64,000 nucleotides of DNA from an uncultured Shewanella sp. Its GTDB lineage: Bacteria; Pseudomonadota; Gammaproteobacteria; Enterobacterales; Shewanellaceae. The translations under genes and the position numbers were made by a program. The stretch's first letter is position 1. Each line of letters opens with the position of its first letter. Positions 26,676 to 39,021 of the stretch are shown here, in pieces. The DNA lies in the NCBI RefSeq assembly GCF_947491715.1, contig NZ_CANLKR010000006.1, positions 1 through 64,000 of the forward strand. Direction: 5' to 3'. The notes below the pieces were generated by a model, which saw only the letters and a program-made list of their open reading frames with translations, did not search any database and had not been told where the DNA came from.

Positions 26676-27647
26676 TCACTTATCCTGTAATGAACGTTCC
26701 GTCATACTAGGCAATATTCTCTTCAAATAAGACTCTGTAACATCAATCAGCAAGTCTTTTTGCATCCTAAAAGGATCATTAAAAAAATCCTGACCAATAC
26801 GCTGATCGATAATGTGTCTGCTCAGTAACTTTAATGCCTCTTCTTCAGAATATCGTGATTCTGAATATATAATTTGCTCCTCTCCAAGCGCTCCAATAGT
26901 CGGCTTCTCATTCAATAAACGGGAAAAGTAGCTATAACTAAGCTCACCATATCTCGCTTGATGAGAAGCACAAATAACCACTTTTAAAGCCAGCCAATCA
27001 ATAACCGACATGTTATTTTTCCAAAGGCTGACATAGTGGTGTATTAAATCCAATTGGCTCTTTGCAGCAAACTTAAATGATTGATCCACTTCACTTCTCA
27101 TTGTCTGTACATAATCTTTTAATCCTTTATAAGAATAATGACCAGTCTCAATTAAAGAATTTAGGTACCGTAGAGACAAGGTAAACATGCTCAGTTGATA
27201 ATGCTTACTGGGTTGTTTTTTTATCAAGTTCAATATTTTAGTGATTTGATCTTTTTTTGCTTCAAGTCTGAGTAATGATCCAGCAGATAATTCACCTTCG
27301 GTTAAACCACTCAAATAAACATAAATCCCTAACACGATATGATTTATAGCTTTAACCTCATGAAATTGACTAGAAAGTATCTTTTCTTGCCTTCTCTTTC
27401 CTTGATAGTAAAAGGTCAGATAACCACTCGACACAATCATAACAGGAATTTTTCCCGCTTTAATTTGCTGCACTTCATCTAAAACGGCTTCATTGTAGGT
27501 TTGACGAAATTGAGTATTAATGGCCATTAAAAAATCAAAAATAACGGGCTGATGTTCCGTTTTAGTCGCCGTTATGTCATCAACACTTCTCCCTTGAACA
27601 GCCCAACTCATCCAAATACAACAAATCATCACTATTCCTTTATACAT
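26676..27647 (-). CDS. Secreted protein of unknown function
   Basis: A 323-residue protein with an apparent signal peptide (about 1-19, MYKGIVMICCIWMSWAVQG). The mature part is largely alpha-helical by eye, with no membrane segment and two cysteines at most. No domain is recognised. It lies between pepQ and the two abutting MITE-like elements and has no close neighbour on its strand except pepQ, 94 bp further on. Codon use looks like its neighbours, so the gene seems native. Confidence 0.65.
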   Translation of the reverse strand: MYKGIVMICCIWMSWAVQGRSVDDITATKTEHQPVIFDFLMAINTQFRQTYNEAVLDEVQQIKAGKIPVMIVSSGYLTFYYQGKRRQEKILSSQFHEVKAINHIVLGIYVYLSGLTEGELSAGSLLRLEAKKDQITKILNLIKKQPSKHYQLSMFTLSLRYLNSLIETGHYSYKGLKDYVQTMRSEVDQSFKFAAKSQLDLIHHYVSLWKNNMSVIDWLALKVVICASHQARYGELSYSYFSRLLNEKPTIGALGEEQIIYSESRYSEEEALKLLSRHIIDQRIGQDFFNDPFRMQKDLLIDVTESYLKRILPSMTERSLQDK

Positions 27648-27728
27648 ACTTATTCCCAGCTTTGTTGATATCCCTCTGTAATGATAGAAGTTCAGCGATG
27701 ATGACGTCCAAAAATAAAGATAATGCTC

Positions 27729-27994
27729 TAGGGCCTGTTGATCTTTGGTGATGATTTCTGCAACAGCTTGTGGGTTCTTTATACAAGGCAGAGCTTATGC
27801 GGTGTAGTTATTCTACATAAATAAGCGATAACGCCGTAGAAAGGAGCCACAAACGCTGTCCGTAGGATCCGGCTAAACGTGTTTTACTCTTTGTTGGGAG
27901 AAATTTACTTAGATCACTAAGCGTCATCCCTCCCGTCGCATTAAAACACGTTTATCTCGGACATAATTTAACCTCCAAAGGTCAACAGGCTCTA
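27729..27994. mobile_element. MITE-like element, family 2, copy B
   Basis: A 266-bp element whose ends TAGGGCCTGTTGATCTTTGG and the complement of CCAAAGGTCAACAGGCTCTA pair at 18 of 20 positions. The interior is the reverse complement of copy A, so the two copies are inverted with respect to each other around pepQ and the unknown gene. Its right end shares the TA at 27993-27994 with the start of the family 1 element. Confidence 0.8.
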
Positions 27995-28249
27995 TACCCG
28001 TGATACTTGAAAATGCAGGATTCAGCTGGAATTAAAAGCCTTTTAGACAAGGCTTTGAACAGCGTGCCTAGTCATTCTAAGCTGATGTTCAATAACGCAG
28101 TATAAAAGGCTTTTAAACCAGCCCTTTGGGAGTCTGTAAAATCACCTACATCGAAGTTGTATCACAATAAGCATTCTTGCAATAATACGCCTTGAATTAG
28201 GCAATTTTACAGGCTCTGAAAACAGGCATCTTCAAGTATCACGGGTATA
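27993..28249. mobile_element. MITE-like element, family 1, copy 2
   Basis: A 257-bp element with ends TATACCCGTGATACTTGAAa and the complement of TTCAAGTATCACGGGTATA. The interior shares GATTCAGCTGGAATTAAAA with the reverse complement of copy 1 (7961-8276). The outer sequence differs from copy 1 at the variable middle of the terminal repeat (GTGAT versus AAACC), but both ends of each element carry the same variant, as expected if the ends are kept paired. Confidence 0.8.
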
Positions 28250-28286
28250 AATCTATCCATAAAAAATGAAATTTCACTGCCAAAAA

Positions 28287-28302
28287 TCAAACATACGTTT
28301 AA
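28287..28302. promoter_or_regulatory. Possible PsrA-type operator upstream of fadB
   Basis: The inverted repeat TCAAAC-ATAC-GTTTAA pairs at 5 of 6 positions and resembles the CAAAC(N4)GTTTG sites bound by the fatty-acid-responsive repressor PsrA in Shewanella and Pseudomonas, as I remember them. It lies about 150 bp before the fadB start. Confidence 0.4.
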
Positions 28303-28450
28303 ATTGGGTGTTGTATTTTTTTCTTTTTTTAAGCACACTGGAAGGAAGTGGTCAAATGATGGCCGAAGCTGCTGTGAGATAGAAGATCATTCCCAGTTTA
28401 AAATGAATCTAATATGCGGGAGTGGCTCTAAAGCAAAAAGGAAGCAAGCA

Positions 28451-30601
28451 ATGATCTACCAAAGTCCTACAATTCAAGTTGAGTTACTTGAGGGTAATAT
28501 CGCACACCTGTGCTTTGATGCACCAGGCTCGGTAAACAAATTCGATAAAGAAACCCTCGAATCATTTGATGCCGCACTCGATAGCATCATGTCAAATTCA
28601 AACATTCAAGCACTGTATTTAAGTTCTGGTAAACAAACTTTTATCGTTGGTGCGGATATCACAGAGTTTCTCGGCTTATTCGCCCAAGATGACGCCAAGA
28701 TTATTGCTTGGCTCGAAAAAACCAATGCGATTTTTAATAAATTAGAAGACCTCCCTTTTCCAACGATTTCTGCCATTAATGGTTTTGCATTAGGCGGAGG
28801 TTGTGAAACCATTTTAGCGACTGACTTTCGTATCGCTGACACCAATGCTCGCATTGGCTTACCTGAAACCAAGCTAGGACTGATCCCCGGCTTCGGTGGT
28901 ACAGTACGCCTACCTCGCGTCATTGGCGCAGATAACGCATTAGAATGGATCACTACAGGTAAAGAACATCGCCCAGAAGCGGCGTTGAAAGTGGGCGCGA
29001 TTGATGCCGTCGTTGAACCAGATCAATTAAAAGCAGCCGCACTACAAATGCTGCAAGATGCCTTAGCCGAAAAACTTGACTGGCAAAACCGCCGCGCGAA
29101 GAAACAAGCGCCACTCAACCTGCCAAAATTAGAAGCCATCATGTCATTTACCACCGCCAAAGGCATGGTATTTAAAGTGGCGGGTAAACATTACCCAGCC
29201 CCGATGGCGGCAGTCAATGTGGTTGAACAAGCCGCTAAAAGCACTCGAGCAGATGCCTTAAAAGTTGAGCATAATGCATTCTTATCACTGGCTAAAAGTG
29301 ATGTCGCTAAATCACTTATTGGTATTTTCTTAAATGACCAATTTGTCAAAGGAAAAGCCAAAAAAGCCAGTAAGCAAGCATTAACAATTAATCAGGCTGC
29401 CGTATTAGGTGCAGGTATCATGGGGGGCGGCATTGCTTATCAAAGTGCCAGTAAAGGCACGCCGATCATCATGAAAGATATTGCGCAGCCCGCATTAGAT
29501 TTAGGCTTAAATGAGGCTTCCAAATTACTCACAAGTCAAATTAAACGAGGCCGCAGCACACCTGAAAAAATGGCTAAGGTACTGAATAACATCACTCCAA
29601 CCTTAGATTATGCTGCCGTAAAAGATGTGGATGTGATTGTTGAAGCCGTTGTTGAGCATCCAAAAGTCAAAGCCACCGTGTTGGCCGAAGTGGAACAACA
29701 AGTCGGTGATGAGACAATCCTCACTTCTAATACATCCACCATTTCAATAAATTTACTTGCTAAAAGCCTTAAAAATCCTGAGCGCTTCTGTGGTATGCAT
29801 TTTTTCAATCCAGTACATAAAATGCCTTTAGTTGAAGTCATTCGTGGTGAAAAGACATCAGAAAAAACGGTCGCTTCAGTTGTTGCCTATGCCAGTAAAA
29901 TGGGTAAAACCCCTATCGTCGTCAATGATTGCCCAGGCTTTTTCGTCAATCGTGTGCTTTTCCCCTACTTTGCTGGCTTTAATGGTCTGTTAGTTGACGG
30001 CGCTGATTTCAGTGCTATTGATAAAGTGATGGAAAAACAATTTGGCTGGCCAATGGGCCCAGCTTATCTACTGGATGTTGTCGGCTTAGACACGGCACAT
30101 CATGCTCAAGCGGTGATGGCTGAAGGTTTCCCTGATCGCATGGCTAAACCCAGTAAAGATGCCGTTGATGTCTTATTCAATAACGATCGTTTAGGCCAGA
30201 AAAACACTAAAGGTTTTTATGCCTATTCACTCGATCGTCGCGGAAAACCCAAGAAAGATATCGACCCAAGCAGTTATGAATTACTCAACACTGCGTTTGG
30301 CGATACAAAAGCCTTTGAAAGTGATGAAATTATTGCCCGCACTATGATCCCAATGATCATTGAAACAGTGCGTTGTTTAGAAGAAGGTATCATAGCTTCA
30401 CCCGCTGAAGCGGATATGGGTCTCGTTTATGGTATTGGCTTCCCTCCATTTAGAGGAGGTGTATTCCGTTACCTTGATACCATGGGTGTCGCTAATTTTG
30501 TCGCACTAGCAGACAAATATGCTCACTTAGGTGGCCTTTATCAGGTAACAGACGCTATGCGTGAATTGGCAGCCAATAACGGTAGCTATTACCAAGCCTA
30601 A
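28451..30601 (+). CDS. fadB: Fatty acid oxidation complex subunit alpha
   Basis: Multifunctional beta-oxidation enzyme: enoyl-CoA hydratase/isomerase in the N-terminal domain (about 1-190, [11 protein letters not shown] and [20 protein letters not shown]) and 3-hydroxyacyl-CoA dehydrogenase after about 310 (NAD motif [19 protein letters not shown], and [14 protein letters not shown] with the catalytic His). Length from the chosen start is 716 against 729 in E. coli. The open frame runs back to 28304, but the ATG at 28451 gives the family start [15 protein letters not shown] and has AAAAGGAAG in front. fadA follows after 21 bp; together they form the alpha2beta2 complex. Confidence 0.97.
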   Translation: MIYQSPTIQVELLEGNIAHLCFDAPGSVNKFDKETLESFDAALDSIMSNSNIQALYLSSGKQTFIVGADITEFLGLFAQDDAKIIAWLEKTNAIFNKLEDLPFPTISAINGFALGGGCETILATDFRIADTNARIGLPETKLGLIPGFGGTVRLPRVIGADNALEWITTGKEHRPEAALKVGAIDAVVEPDQLKAAALQMLQDALAEKLDWQNRRAKKQAPLNLPKLEAIMSFTTAKGMVFKVAGKHYPAPMAAVNVVEQAAKSTRADALKVEHNAFLSLAKSDVAKSLIGIFLNDQFVKGKAKKASKQALTINQAAVLGAGIMGGGIAYQSASKGTPIIMKDIAQPALDLGLNEASKLLTSQIKRGRSTPEKMAKVLNNITPTLDYAAVKDVDVIVEAVVEHPKVKATVLAEVEQQVGDETILTSNTSTISINLLAKSLKNPERFCGMHFFNPVHKMPLVEVIRGEKTSEKTVASVVAYASKMGKTPIVVNDCPGFFVNRVLFPYFAGFNGLLVDGADFSAIDKVMEKQFGWPMGPAYLLDVVGLDTAHHAQAVMAEGFPDRMAKPSKDAVDVLFNNDRLGQKNTKGFYAYSLDRRGKPKKDIDPSSYELLNTAFGDTKAFESDEIIARTMIPMIIETVRCLEEGIIASPAEADMGLVYGIGFPPFRGGVFRYLDTMGVANFVALADKYAHLGGLYQVTDAMRELAANNGSYYQA

Positions 30602-31786
<1,185 letters not shown>

Positions 31787-31823
31787 TTATTAAAATCATT
31801 TAGTTAAATTATATCCCTATATG

Positions 31824-31851
31824 AAGCCAATCCGTTTGTGATTGGCTTTTT
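31824..31851 (+). terminator. Terminator of fadBA
   Basis: The stem AAGCCAATC/GATTGGCTT with a 7-base loop is followed by T residues, 38 bp after the fadA stop. Confidence 0.85.
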
Positions 31852-31992
31852 CTCCCTAAGATTTTCCTTCCAGCTATCTCTCTCAGTCAAAAAATCGTTA
31901 CAGTTCACCTATCATCCCTTACTCTACCGCCTCTTGGTATTCTTCTGTAAATATGAAACATTAAGGTAACGCTCACGAACAATAATAATAAA

Positions 31993-32745
31993 ATGAATTA
32001 CCCTGAATACCTTAAAATCAATGAACTGCTGACACTGCAACAACCTAAATCGGAAGAACATGATGAAATGCTATTTATCCTTATTCATCAAACCTATGAG
32101 CTTTGGTTTAAACAAATTTTACACGAGCTCGATTTTCTTAAAATCAGTCTCGTTCAAGGTAATATTCCTAAATCACTACACACATTAAAACGCACCTTAA
32201 CTATTTTAAAAACCTTAGTGGGTCAAGTGGATATTTTAGAAACCATGACACCACTGGAGTTTAAAAGTTTTCGAGACAGGCTTGATACCGCAAGTGGCTT
32301 TGAAAGTGCGCAATTTAGAGAAATTGAATTTGTTCTTGGTTATAAACGTGAAAATTTAATTCATATTCATGATGACATCAGCAAACAAAAGCTGATAAAA
32401 CGATTAGAAGCCCCTTCCATTTGGAGTGATTTTTTATCGTTAGTGGCTACTGAAAACTATAACGTTATTCCACACTGGCAAACAGACCCCCATCTTCAAG
32501 ATAATGCACTTGAAGCCTTATTGATTGAAATTTATCAGTACAACTTTCCGCTATCTCAAGTATGCGAATTACTCGTTGATCTCGATGAAGGCTTGCAAGA
32601 ATGGCGTTATCGTCACGTTAAAATGGTCCAGCGTACCATAGGCACTAAAATGGGCACGGGAGGATCAAGTGGCGCTGAGTACCTCACTAAAACCTTGTTT
32701 AAACCCCTATTCCCCAGCCTGTGGAATATTCGCGCCAAACTTTAA
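31993..32745 (+). CDS. kynA: Tryptophan 2,3-dioxygenase
   Basis: Haem enzyme that opens the indole ring of L-tryptophan to N-formylkynurenine, first step of the kynurenine pathway. The family features are seen in order: EMLFILIHQTYELWFKQILH (about 25-44, substrate and haem pocket), SGFESAQFREIEFVLGYK (about 97-114) and, near the C terminus, RHVKMVQRTIGTKMGTGGSS (about 208-227), which includes the proximal His and the substrate loop GTGGSSG. Length 250, somewhat short of the usual 270-290. It is followed after 26 bp by kynureninase; no formamidase gene for the step between is present here. Confidence 0.95.
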   Translation: MNYPEYLKINELLTLQQPKSEEHDEMLFILIHQTYELWFKQILHELDFLKISLVQGNIPKSLHTLKRTLTILKTLVGQVDILETMTPLEFKSFRDRLDTASGFESAQFREIEFVLGYKRENLIHIHDDISKQKLIKRLEAPSIWSDFLSLVATENYNVIPHWQTDPHLQDNALEALLIEIYQYNFPLSQVCELLVDLDEGLQEWRYRHVKMVQRTIGTKMGTGGSSGAEYLTKTLFKPLFPSLWNIRAKL

Positions 32746-32771
32746 TCTAAGGTCAGAAAGTCGATAATATT

Positions 32772-34004
32772 ATGCTTAATAACTCCGTTATATTACCAAA
32801 GCCTCCATTATTACAAGCTCACTACAGCGACTTCCAAGTAGACAGTCGCATTTTATTATCCGGGCATTCACACCAAGCCTGGCCTAATGTTGCCAAACAT
32901 GGATTACTCCAAAGCTTCAATGATGCAGCTTTACACATAGATGACAAGTGGCAAGCTGCCTTTGAAAAAGCCGAAAGAGTCAGACACTTTTATGCCAATT
33001 TACTCGGTGAACCGACAAGCGAAATCACACTCGGCACTTCAACTCATGAGCTCATTTTACGGTTTTTATCTGATTTACCTCTATTAAAAACAAAAAGGCC
33101 CCATAGACCGATAAAAATTATCACCACAGATGGTGAGTTTCATTCGATGCGCAGACAACTCGATAGATTGCAAGATATTAATTTCATCATAGAAAAAGTG
33201 CCCGTTTCCCCAAGTGCAACTTTAGCAACACGCATAATTGAAAAGCTCGATGCAGCGACCGATGCAGTGATGCTCTCAGCGGTCTTTTTTTCAAGCAGTG
33301 AAATATTTAACGATATAGGTCAAGTCGCTCAAGCAGCCAAAGAGTTAACCATTCCTTGCTTAGTTGATGCTTACCACGCACTGAATGTTATTCCTTTTAA
33401 TCTCAATGATTGGCAATTAAATTCAACTTTTATCATTGGTGGTGGCTATAAATACTGCCAAGCGGGTGAAGGCAATTGTTTCATGCGTCTTCCCAAGAAT
33501 TATCATGGCAGTCCGTTAATTACAGGCTGGTTTGCCGAATTTGAAAGCTTGAATAAACATGCCTCTTCAGTGGGTTATGGTTTAGGTCATAGCGCATTTT
33601 CAGGCTCAACCTACGATCCCGCCAGCCACTATCGCGCTGCAGCCGTGTTTGATTTTTTTGATGAGCATCAATTGACAGATGTCGCCTTACATCAAATCAA
33701 TCATGCACAAATCAAAACACTCTACACAGGTATTGAGTCCATCAAGCTAAACCCCAATGTTCTGTCCTTACCGCAACATGGTATTGAAAATAACGCTGGA
33801 TTTTTATCACTCACCGCACCTCAAGCACAGATTTGGGTAAAAGAGCTCGCCAAGCACAATATTTTATGTGACAGTCGAGGCAATCAGCTCAGATTGGGCC
33901 CAGCACCTTATGTGAGTAATAATCAACTCAATGAAACACTAGAAGTGATAGAGCATCTTCATCATAAAATCCTAACCAACCCACCAATACACTCATCACT
34001 CTAA
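32772..34004 (+). CDS. kynU: Kynureninase-like PLP enzyme
   Basis: Predicted PLP-dependent hydrolase that splits kynurenine into anthranilate and alanine. The 410-residue aminotransferase class V fold shows LLSGHSHQAWP near the N terminus, PCLVDAYHALNVIP (PLP-binding Asp, about 197) and the lysine motif GGGYKYCQAGEGNCFMRLP (about 226-244). The gene follows kynA closely, which strengthens the call over a cysteine desulfurase. Some bacterial members differ from the human/Pseudomonas type, so substrate preference (kynurenine or 3-hydroxykynurenine) is open. Confidence 0.88.
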   Translation: MLNNSVILPKPPLLQAHYSDFQVDSRILLSGHSHQAWPNVAKHGLLQSFNDAALHIDDKWQAAFEKAERVRHFYANLLGEPTSEITLGTSTHELILRFLSDLPLLKTKRPHRPIKIITTDGEFHSMRRQLDRLQDINFIIEKVPVSPSATLATRIIEKLDAATDAVMLSAVFFSSSEIFNDIGQVAQAAKELTIPCLVDAYHALNVIPFNLNDWQLNSTFIIGGGYKYCQAGEGNCFMRLPKNYHGSPLITGWFAEFESLNKHASSVGYGLGHSAFSGSTYDPASHYRAAAVFDFFDEHQLTDVALHQINHAQIKTLYTGIESIKLNPNVLSLPQHGIENNAGFLSLTAPQAQIWVKELAKHNILCDSRGNQLRLGPAPYVSNNQLNETLEVIEHLHHKILTNPPIHSSL

Positions 34005-34042
34005 AATACAACCCAAGAGGAGTTGGTAAGCACTCACACTCA

Positions 34043-35092
34043 TTAAAAGTTTTTATTAATGTACTGCTGTCGATAATGCTTGGGCGTTGCTCCCACCCAA
34101 CGTTTAAAAGCTTTATAAAATGCAGCGGGAGTGGAGAACCCGAGCAAATAAGCGATTTCGCTGAATGTCAGTGTCGTTTCTCTCACATAGCTAACCGCTA
34201 AACCTCGCCTAGTGGTATCCATAATGGTTTGATAATTGGTTGATTCTTGATAAAGGCGTCGCCTTAGCGTCCAAGACGTAGTGCCTAACAGTTGCGCCAT
34301 TTCATCAATGTTCGGCATTTTCCCCACTAAATGTTGGCTCATTTTATCGGCCACTTTAACTTGCCAAGTCTGATTATCAATCAAGCGTGCTCTTTGTGTG
34401 TCACACATGGTTTTTGCCAATAAAAAGCTCGCCATACAGCCATCAGCTAATGAAAGCGATAAACACGTTTTATTAAACACTAAGCCATTAAAGTGAGAAT
34501 TAAAAATAACAGGACAAGAAAAAAACGCTTCATAAAGAGCGGGATCCGCTGGCTCAGGATATTCAATATGTACCGCCTTTAAAAAGGGCTTTGACTGCTT
34601 AGGTAATTTTTCCCATCGAGATTGTAATAAACAAAGCCAGCTGGCCAACACCGAATCGACCACAAAAAAATTATATTGGTTATAAGGAGCGATCGAATAA
34701 AAAGATAATCTGCCCTCTGACACATTAAAACACGACTGGCCACGAATATTATCGCTAAGCAAAATTTCATACTCAGCAAATAACTTCGCCATGTCCGCCA
34801 TATTATTTGCTGCCATGGCTGCAAAGCCTAATACGCCATAATACTGAAAGCCGCTATTTCGCCCCATCTCTAGCCCCAAATCAGCACGCCCAGTAAGTTC
34901 AATAGCATCAAAACCTAGTCGCATATACTTAGGAATGGCAATACGACCATTATGAGCAGCAAGCTGCTGAATTGAAATATGATATTTATTCAACAAAGGG
35001 GTTAAGTCATACCCTAACTGCTCCACGGTAAAATCCATTTGTTGAATAAAATTAACTGAAATATCCCCTAAACTTATTTTAATTTCACTCAC
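34043..35092 (-). CDS. AraC-family transcription regulator (OruR/ArgR-like)
   Basis: A 349-residue activator with a long ligand-binding domain of the arabinose_bd type (about 1-235) and a C-terminal AraC helix-turn-helix pair: MAQLLGTTSWTLRRRLYQES (about 262-281) and TFSEIAYLLGFSTPAAFYKA (about 308-327), ending RWVGATPKHYRQQ. The GTG at 35092 is chosen because GAGGTGG lies eight bases upstream; a TTG at 35107 would overlap that site. It is transcribed away from fadH, 138 bp apart, and probably controls it. The ligand is unknown. Confidence 0.88.
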   Translation of the reverse strand: MSEIKISLGDISVNFIQQMDFTVEQLGYDLTPLLNKYHISIQQLAAHNGRIAIPKYMRLGFDAIELTGRADLGLEMGRNSGFQYYGVLGFAAMAANNMADMAKLFAEYEILLSDNIRGQSCFNVSEGRLSFYSIAPYNQYNFFVVDSVLASWLCLLQSRWEKLPKQSKPFLKAVHIEYPEPADPALYEAFFSCPVIFNSHFNGLVFNKTCLSLSLADGCMASFLLAKTMCDTQRARLIDNQTWQVKVADKMSQHLVGKMPNIDEMAQLLGTTSWTLRRRLYQESTNYQTIMDTTRRGLAVSYVRETTLTFSEIAYLLGFSTPAAFYKAFKRWVGATPKHYRQQYINKNF

Positions 35093-37264
<2,172 letters not shown>

Positions 37265-37287
37265 TCAAGGCATTGTATTTATGCAAT

Positions 37288-37318
37288 AAAAGATGGTATA
37301 CATAAGTTACCATCTTTT
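37288..37318 (+). terminator. Terminator of fadH
   Basis: The stem AAAAGATGGT/ACCATCTTTT with an 11-base loop lies 24 bp after the fadH stop. It is A-rich before and T-rich at the end, so it can act on either strand. Confidence 0.75.
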
Positions 37319-37351
37319 AAAAGCGCGCTAGTTTAAAAGGGCTAAGCATAA

Positions 37352-37837
37352 ATGGAATTACACTTACTCGCCGACAAACCTGAATTCATTCCCCAAATAG
37401 CCAAATGGTACAGTGACGAATGGGGCTATATAGATGAGAATATAGGTGAAAGTATAGATGCAGGCCGCAGCACTGAAGCCTTGGCGCTCAAATTAACCGA
37501 CTACCTTAATCGAGATACCTTACCGCTCATAGTCCTTATTACAGACAATGACAACTTGTTAGGCGCCGCACAGCTCAAATTCCATGAAATGGACATTTAC
37601 CCCGACAAAGAACATTGGCTAGGTGGCGTTTATATTGATGAAACCTTTCGAGGGCAAGGTCTAGGGACGAGACTGATAAATCAAGTCATCACACTCGCCA
37701 AGCAACATCAAATCCCATACTTATACTTGCAGACAGAAGATAAAAGTGGTGGCCTGTATGCCCAACTTGGTTGGCAACCGATTGAACATGTCACTTATAA
37801 AAATGTCGATGTTCTTGTGATGGAAAAAACCTTATGA
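37352..37837 (+). CDS. GNAT-family N-acetyltransferase
   Basis: A 161-residue cytosolic acetyltransferase using acetyl-CoA. The core strand-loop motif GVYIDETFRGQGLGTRLINQ (about 91-110) holds the pyrophosphate-binding Q/RxxGxG/A signature, and LYLQTEDKSGGLYAQLGW (about 129-146) is the typical C-terminal strand. The substrate is not predictable. Its stop overlaps the start of the ybaK-like gene (ATGA), so they are co-translated. Confidence 0.9.
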   Translation: MELHLLADKPEFIPQIAKWYSDEWGYIDENIGESIDAGRSTEALALKLTDYLNRDTLPLIVLITDNDNLLGAAQLKFHEMDIYPDKEHWLGGVYIDETFRGQGLGTRLINQVITLAKQHQIPYLYLQTEDKSGGLYAQLGWQPIEHVTYKNVDVLVMEKTL

Positions 37838-38301
37838 CCCCCGCAATTAAGCAATTAACCCGCAATGACATTTCATTTACCCTACATGAATATCAACACA
37901 ACCCCAATAGCTCATCTTATGGATTAGAAGCCGCTGAAAAAATCGGAGTTCAAGCCGAATATGTGTTTAAAACCTTAGTAGCACAAACTGATAATGCCAT
38001 ATTAGTGGTTGCCATTATTCCCGTAAGCTCAACGCTCAATTTAAAGCAATTGGCAAAAGCGGCTAACAGTAAAAAAGCCCATATGGCTAAACCTCAAGAT
38101 GTGCTGCGTAGCACAGGGTATGTATTAGGTGGTGTCAGCCCTATTGGCCAAAAAAAACAACTTGCTACTTTTATTGATAGCTCTGCCAGTCAATTGACCA
38201 GTCTGTATATCAGTGGCGGAAAACGCGGTTTAGATATAGAACTTAGTCCCAATGATTTATATTGTATCACTCAAGCAAAATGGGCAGCACTCACGTCATG
38301 A
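37834..38301 (+). CDS. ybaK: Cys-tRNA(Pro)/Cys-tRNA(Cys) deacylase YbaK
   Basis: Removes cysteine wrongly attached to tRNA(Pro), a trans-editing enzyme of the YbaK/ProX family. The features are YVFKTLVAQ with the catalytic lysine (about 43-51), VVAIIPVSSTLNLKQLAKA (about 60-78), GYVLGGVSPIGQKKQL (about 94-109) and ISGGKRGLDIELSP (about 128-141). The 155-residue length is typical. It overlaps the upstream acetyltransferase gene by 4 bp. Confidence 0.95.
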   Translation: MTPAIKQLTRNDISFTLHEYQHNPNSSSYGLEAAEKIGVQAEYVFKTLVAQTDNAILVVAIIPVSSTLNLKQLAKAANSKKAHMAKPQDVLRSTGYVLGGVSPIGQKKQLATFIDSSASQLTSLYISGGKRGLDIELSPNDLYCITQAKWAALTS

Positions 38302-38539
38302 AATAATACAGCAAAATATCAATATAAACTGACTCTGATTATCAATTCTAATCGTTAAATTCAGATACAGGATAGACAATCACTTAATTCAGTACCCTAG
38401 CCATTATTATTTTTCAAGTGTTCCACGTGGAACACTTATCATGTTGAACTTATCCGACTTTTAAATAGAGTTGGAAATTACTACAAGCTAGCGTAAAATT
38501 GCCTCTCTATTTTATTCGTGTGATAAAGAACAATACATT
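38302..38539. other. Intergenic region upstream of tusA with a parS site
   Basis: A 238-bp stretch containing the first parS-like palindrome. The tusA start follows AAAGAAC, a weak ribosome site. No other element is evident. Confidence 0.5.
38416..38437. other. parS-like ParB binding site 1
   Basis: The exact 16-bp palindrome TGTTCCACGTGGAACA (38419-38434), extended to 22 bp by AAG/CTT, matches the centromere-like parS of gammaproteobacterial chromosomes (core consensus TGTTnCACGTGnAACA). ParB spreads from such sites and segregates origins together with ParA. Confidence 0.88.
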
Positions 38540-38803
38540 ATGAGCGACATTTTTGAAACTGACAGCTTTGACACAGCACAGCACCAGCTTGATGCATTGG
38601 GCCTTCGTTGCCCAGAGCCCGTAATGATGCTCAGAAAATCTGTCCGTCGCCTAAGTGATGGAGAAACATTATTGGTCATTGCCGATGATCCTGCAACGAC
38701 TCGCGATATTCCCAGTTTTTGTGAATTTATGGATCATACTCTCATTACGAGTGATACCTCAGTATTACCTTACCGATACCTGATTAAAAAAGGATCCGCG
38801 TAA
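38540..38803 (+). CDS. tusA: Sulfur carrier protein TusA (SirA family)
   Basis: Small sulfur relay protein that takes persulfide from IscS and passes it on for 2-thiouridine formation at tRNA wobble positions. The signature [20 protein letters not shown] (about residues 17-36) contains the active cysteine in CPEPVM. Length 87 against 81 in E. coli; the extra residues are N-terminal. It lies next to a parS site, and in Shewanella it is near the fadBA genes, as here. Confidence 0.95.
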   Translation: MSDIFETDSFDTAQHQLDALGLRCPEPVMMLRKSVRRLSDGETLLVIADDPATTRDIPSFCEFMDHTLITSDTSVLPYRYLIKKGSA

Positions 38804-38808
38804 CAAAT

Positions 38809-38834
38809 TGGCAATCTCCAACATAAGATTGCCA
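38809..38834 (+). terminator. Possible terminator after tusA
   Basis: The stem TGGCAATCT/AGATTGCCA with an 8-base loop lies 6 bp after the tusA stop. It lacks a clear T tract, so it may only be a transcript-end stabiliser. Confidence 0.5.
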
Positions 38835-39021
38835 GCCCCTTCCCTTCCATCTTAATACTCGTTTTATCCCCCTCTTAATACCCGAGTGAAATCAAGGTAC
38901 AAGCTTCACTTAAGTATATATTCCTTTTTATAATTAATTGAAACAAAATTGAGGTATTAATGTTAATGATTTTGTGCGATAAATAACGCCAAATAAATAA
39001 GCTGTCATTGGGTTTTTAATA

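Noticed and set aside
28304..28450. Upstream extension of the fadB frame
   Set aside because: The extra 49 codons do not resemble FadB; the ATG at 28451 has a good ribosome site and the family N terminus.
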